Position numbers and translations under genes: made by a program. Source: Bacteroidales bacterium (lineage in GTDB: Bacteria; Bacteroidota; Bacteroidia; Bacteroidales; WCHB1-69). Taken from it: 5,112 bases of DNA. The notes under the pieces were generated by a model, which was not told the DNA's origin, did no database searches, and worked only from the letters and a program-made list of their open reading frames with translations. The stretch covers positions 1 to 5,112 of the forward strand of contig JAIRTU010000125.1 of the NCBI GenBank assembly GCA_031254735.1. The letters are read 5' to 3'. This document shows, one piece after another, positions 5,060-5,112 of this stretch (positions are counted from its first letter, which is position 1; each line of letters opens with the position of its first letter).

Positions 5060-5112
5060 ATGAGAACAGACAATAATTATTTCATATACAATGCATTTGT
5101 TGTTAACGAAGG
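5060..5112 (+). CDS. pyrC: Dihydroorotase-like protein, 5' end only
   Basis: Only 17 codons plus two bases are present, giving MRTDNNYFIYNAFVVNEG with the final Gly inferred. The pattern of a short polar start followed by a beta strand and (I/V)-x-NA-x-(I/V)-VNEG is what I recall of the N-terminus of Bacteroidota dihydroorotases, the amidohydrolase that closes carbamoyl-aspartate to dihydroorotate in pyrimidine synthesis. The metal-binding HxH motif would lie beyond the window, so it cannot be checked. The start is supported by an in-frame stop at 5048-5050 and by a promoter-like element 17 bases upstream. Other amidohydrolases, such as allantoinase or hydantoinase relatives, begin in a similar way. 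Confidence 0.5.
   Translation, partial: MRTDNNYFIYNAFVVNE

Overview
The window looks like chromosomal DNA from a member of the Bacteroidota, probably the Bacteroidales. Three things point there. The 1136-residue membrane-anchored coiled-coil protein is of the DUF4175 type. Two start regions carry promoter-like sequences close to the Bacteroidota form (TTG or TTTG, then TAnnTTTGC), and no gene has a clear Shine-Dalgarno site. The non-coding DNA is made of short palindromes and AT-rich repeats of the kind scattered through these genomes. Species cannot be named from the sequence.

Layout. Positions 33-479 (+) encode a complete ribose-5-phosphate isomerase B with all expected active-site residues. 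After 73 bases, 553-3963 (+) encode the complete DUF4175 protein: three membrane segments, beta-rich modules, then about 600 residues of Gln/Glu/Lys/Met-rich coiled coil. The two are probably co-transcribed. Positions 5060-5112 (+) hold the first 17 codons of a gene whose N-terminus resembles Bacteroidota dihydroorotase (pyrC); it runs off the window.

Between them, 3964-5059 is accessory or degenerate DNA. Its most organised part reads leftward. A good Bacteroidota-type promoter (4516-4548) is followed by a 91-codon open frame (4493-4218). That frame contains a 12-bp-stem hairpin and four tandem 21-bp units encoding YTPEHLA-like heptads. It ends in an ATGA overlap with the start of a second frame (4221 leftward), whose first ~45 residues resemble a Bacteroidota hypothetical family starting near NYIPRKD. 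That second gene looks truncated: it passes into short repeats and a terminator-like hairpin, then runs antisense into the end of the DUF4175 gene. It is best read as the decayed remains of a small gene with a structured, repeat-bearing leader.

The stretch 4549-5033 has no convincing gene. It holds a gataa-type low-complexity tract, a nested GC-rich inverted repeat, an unusual palindrome built of four related arms, a GAAGTCC hairpin and a pair of mutually exclusive hairpins before the pyrC promoter. The two complete genes are housekeeping-type. The interest lies in the leftward promoter/leader/repeat/remnant cassette and the palindrome-rich spacer.
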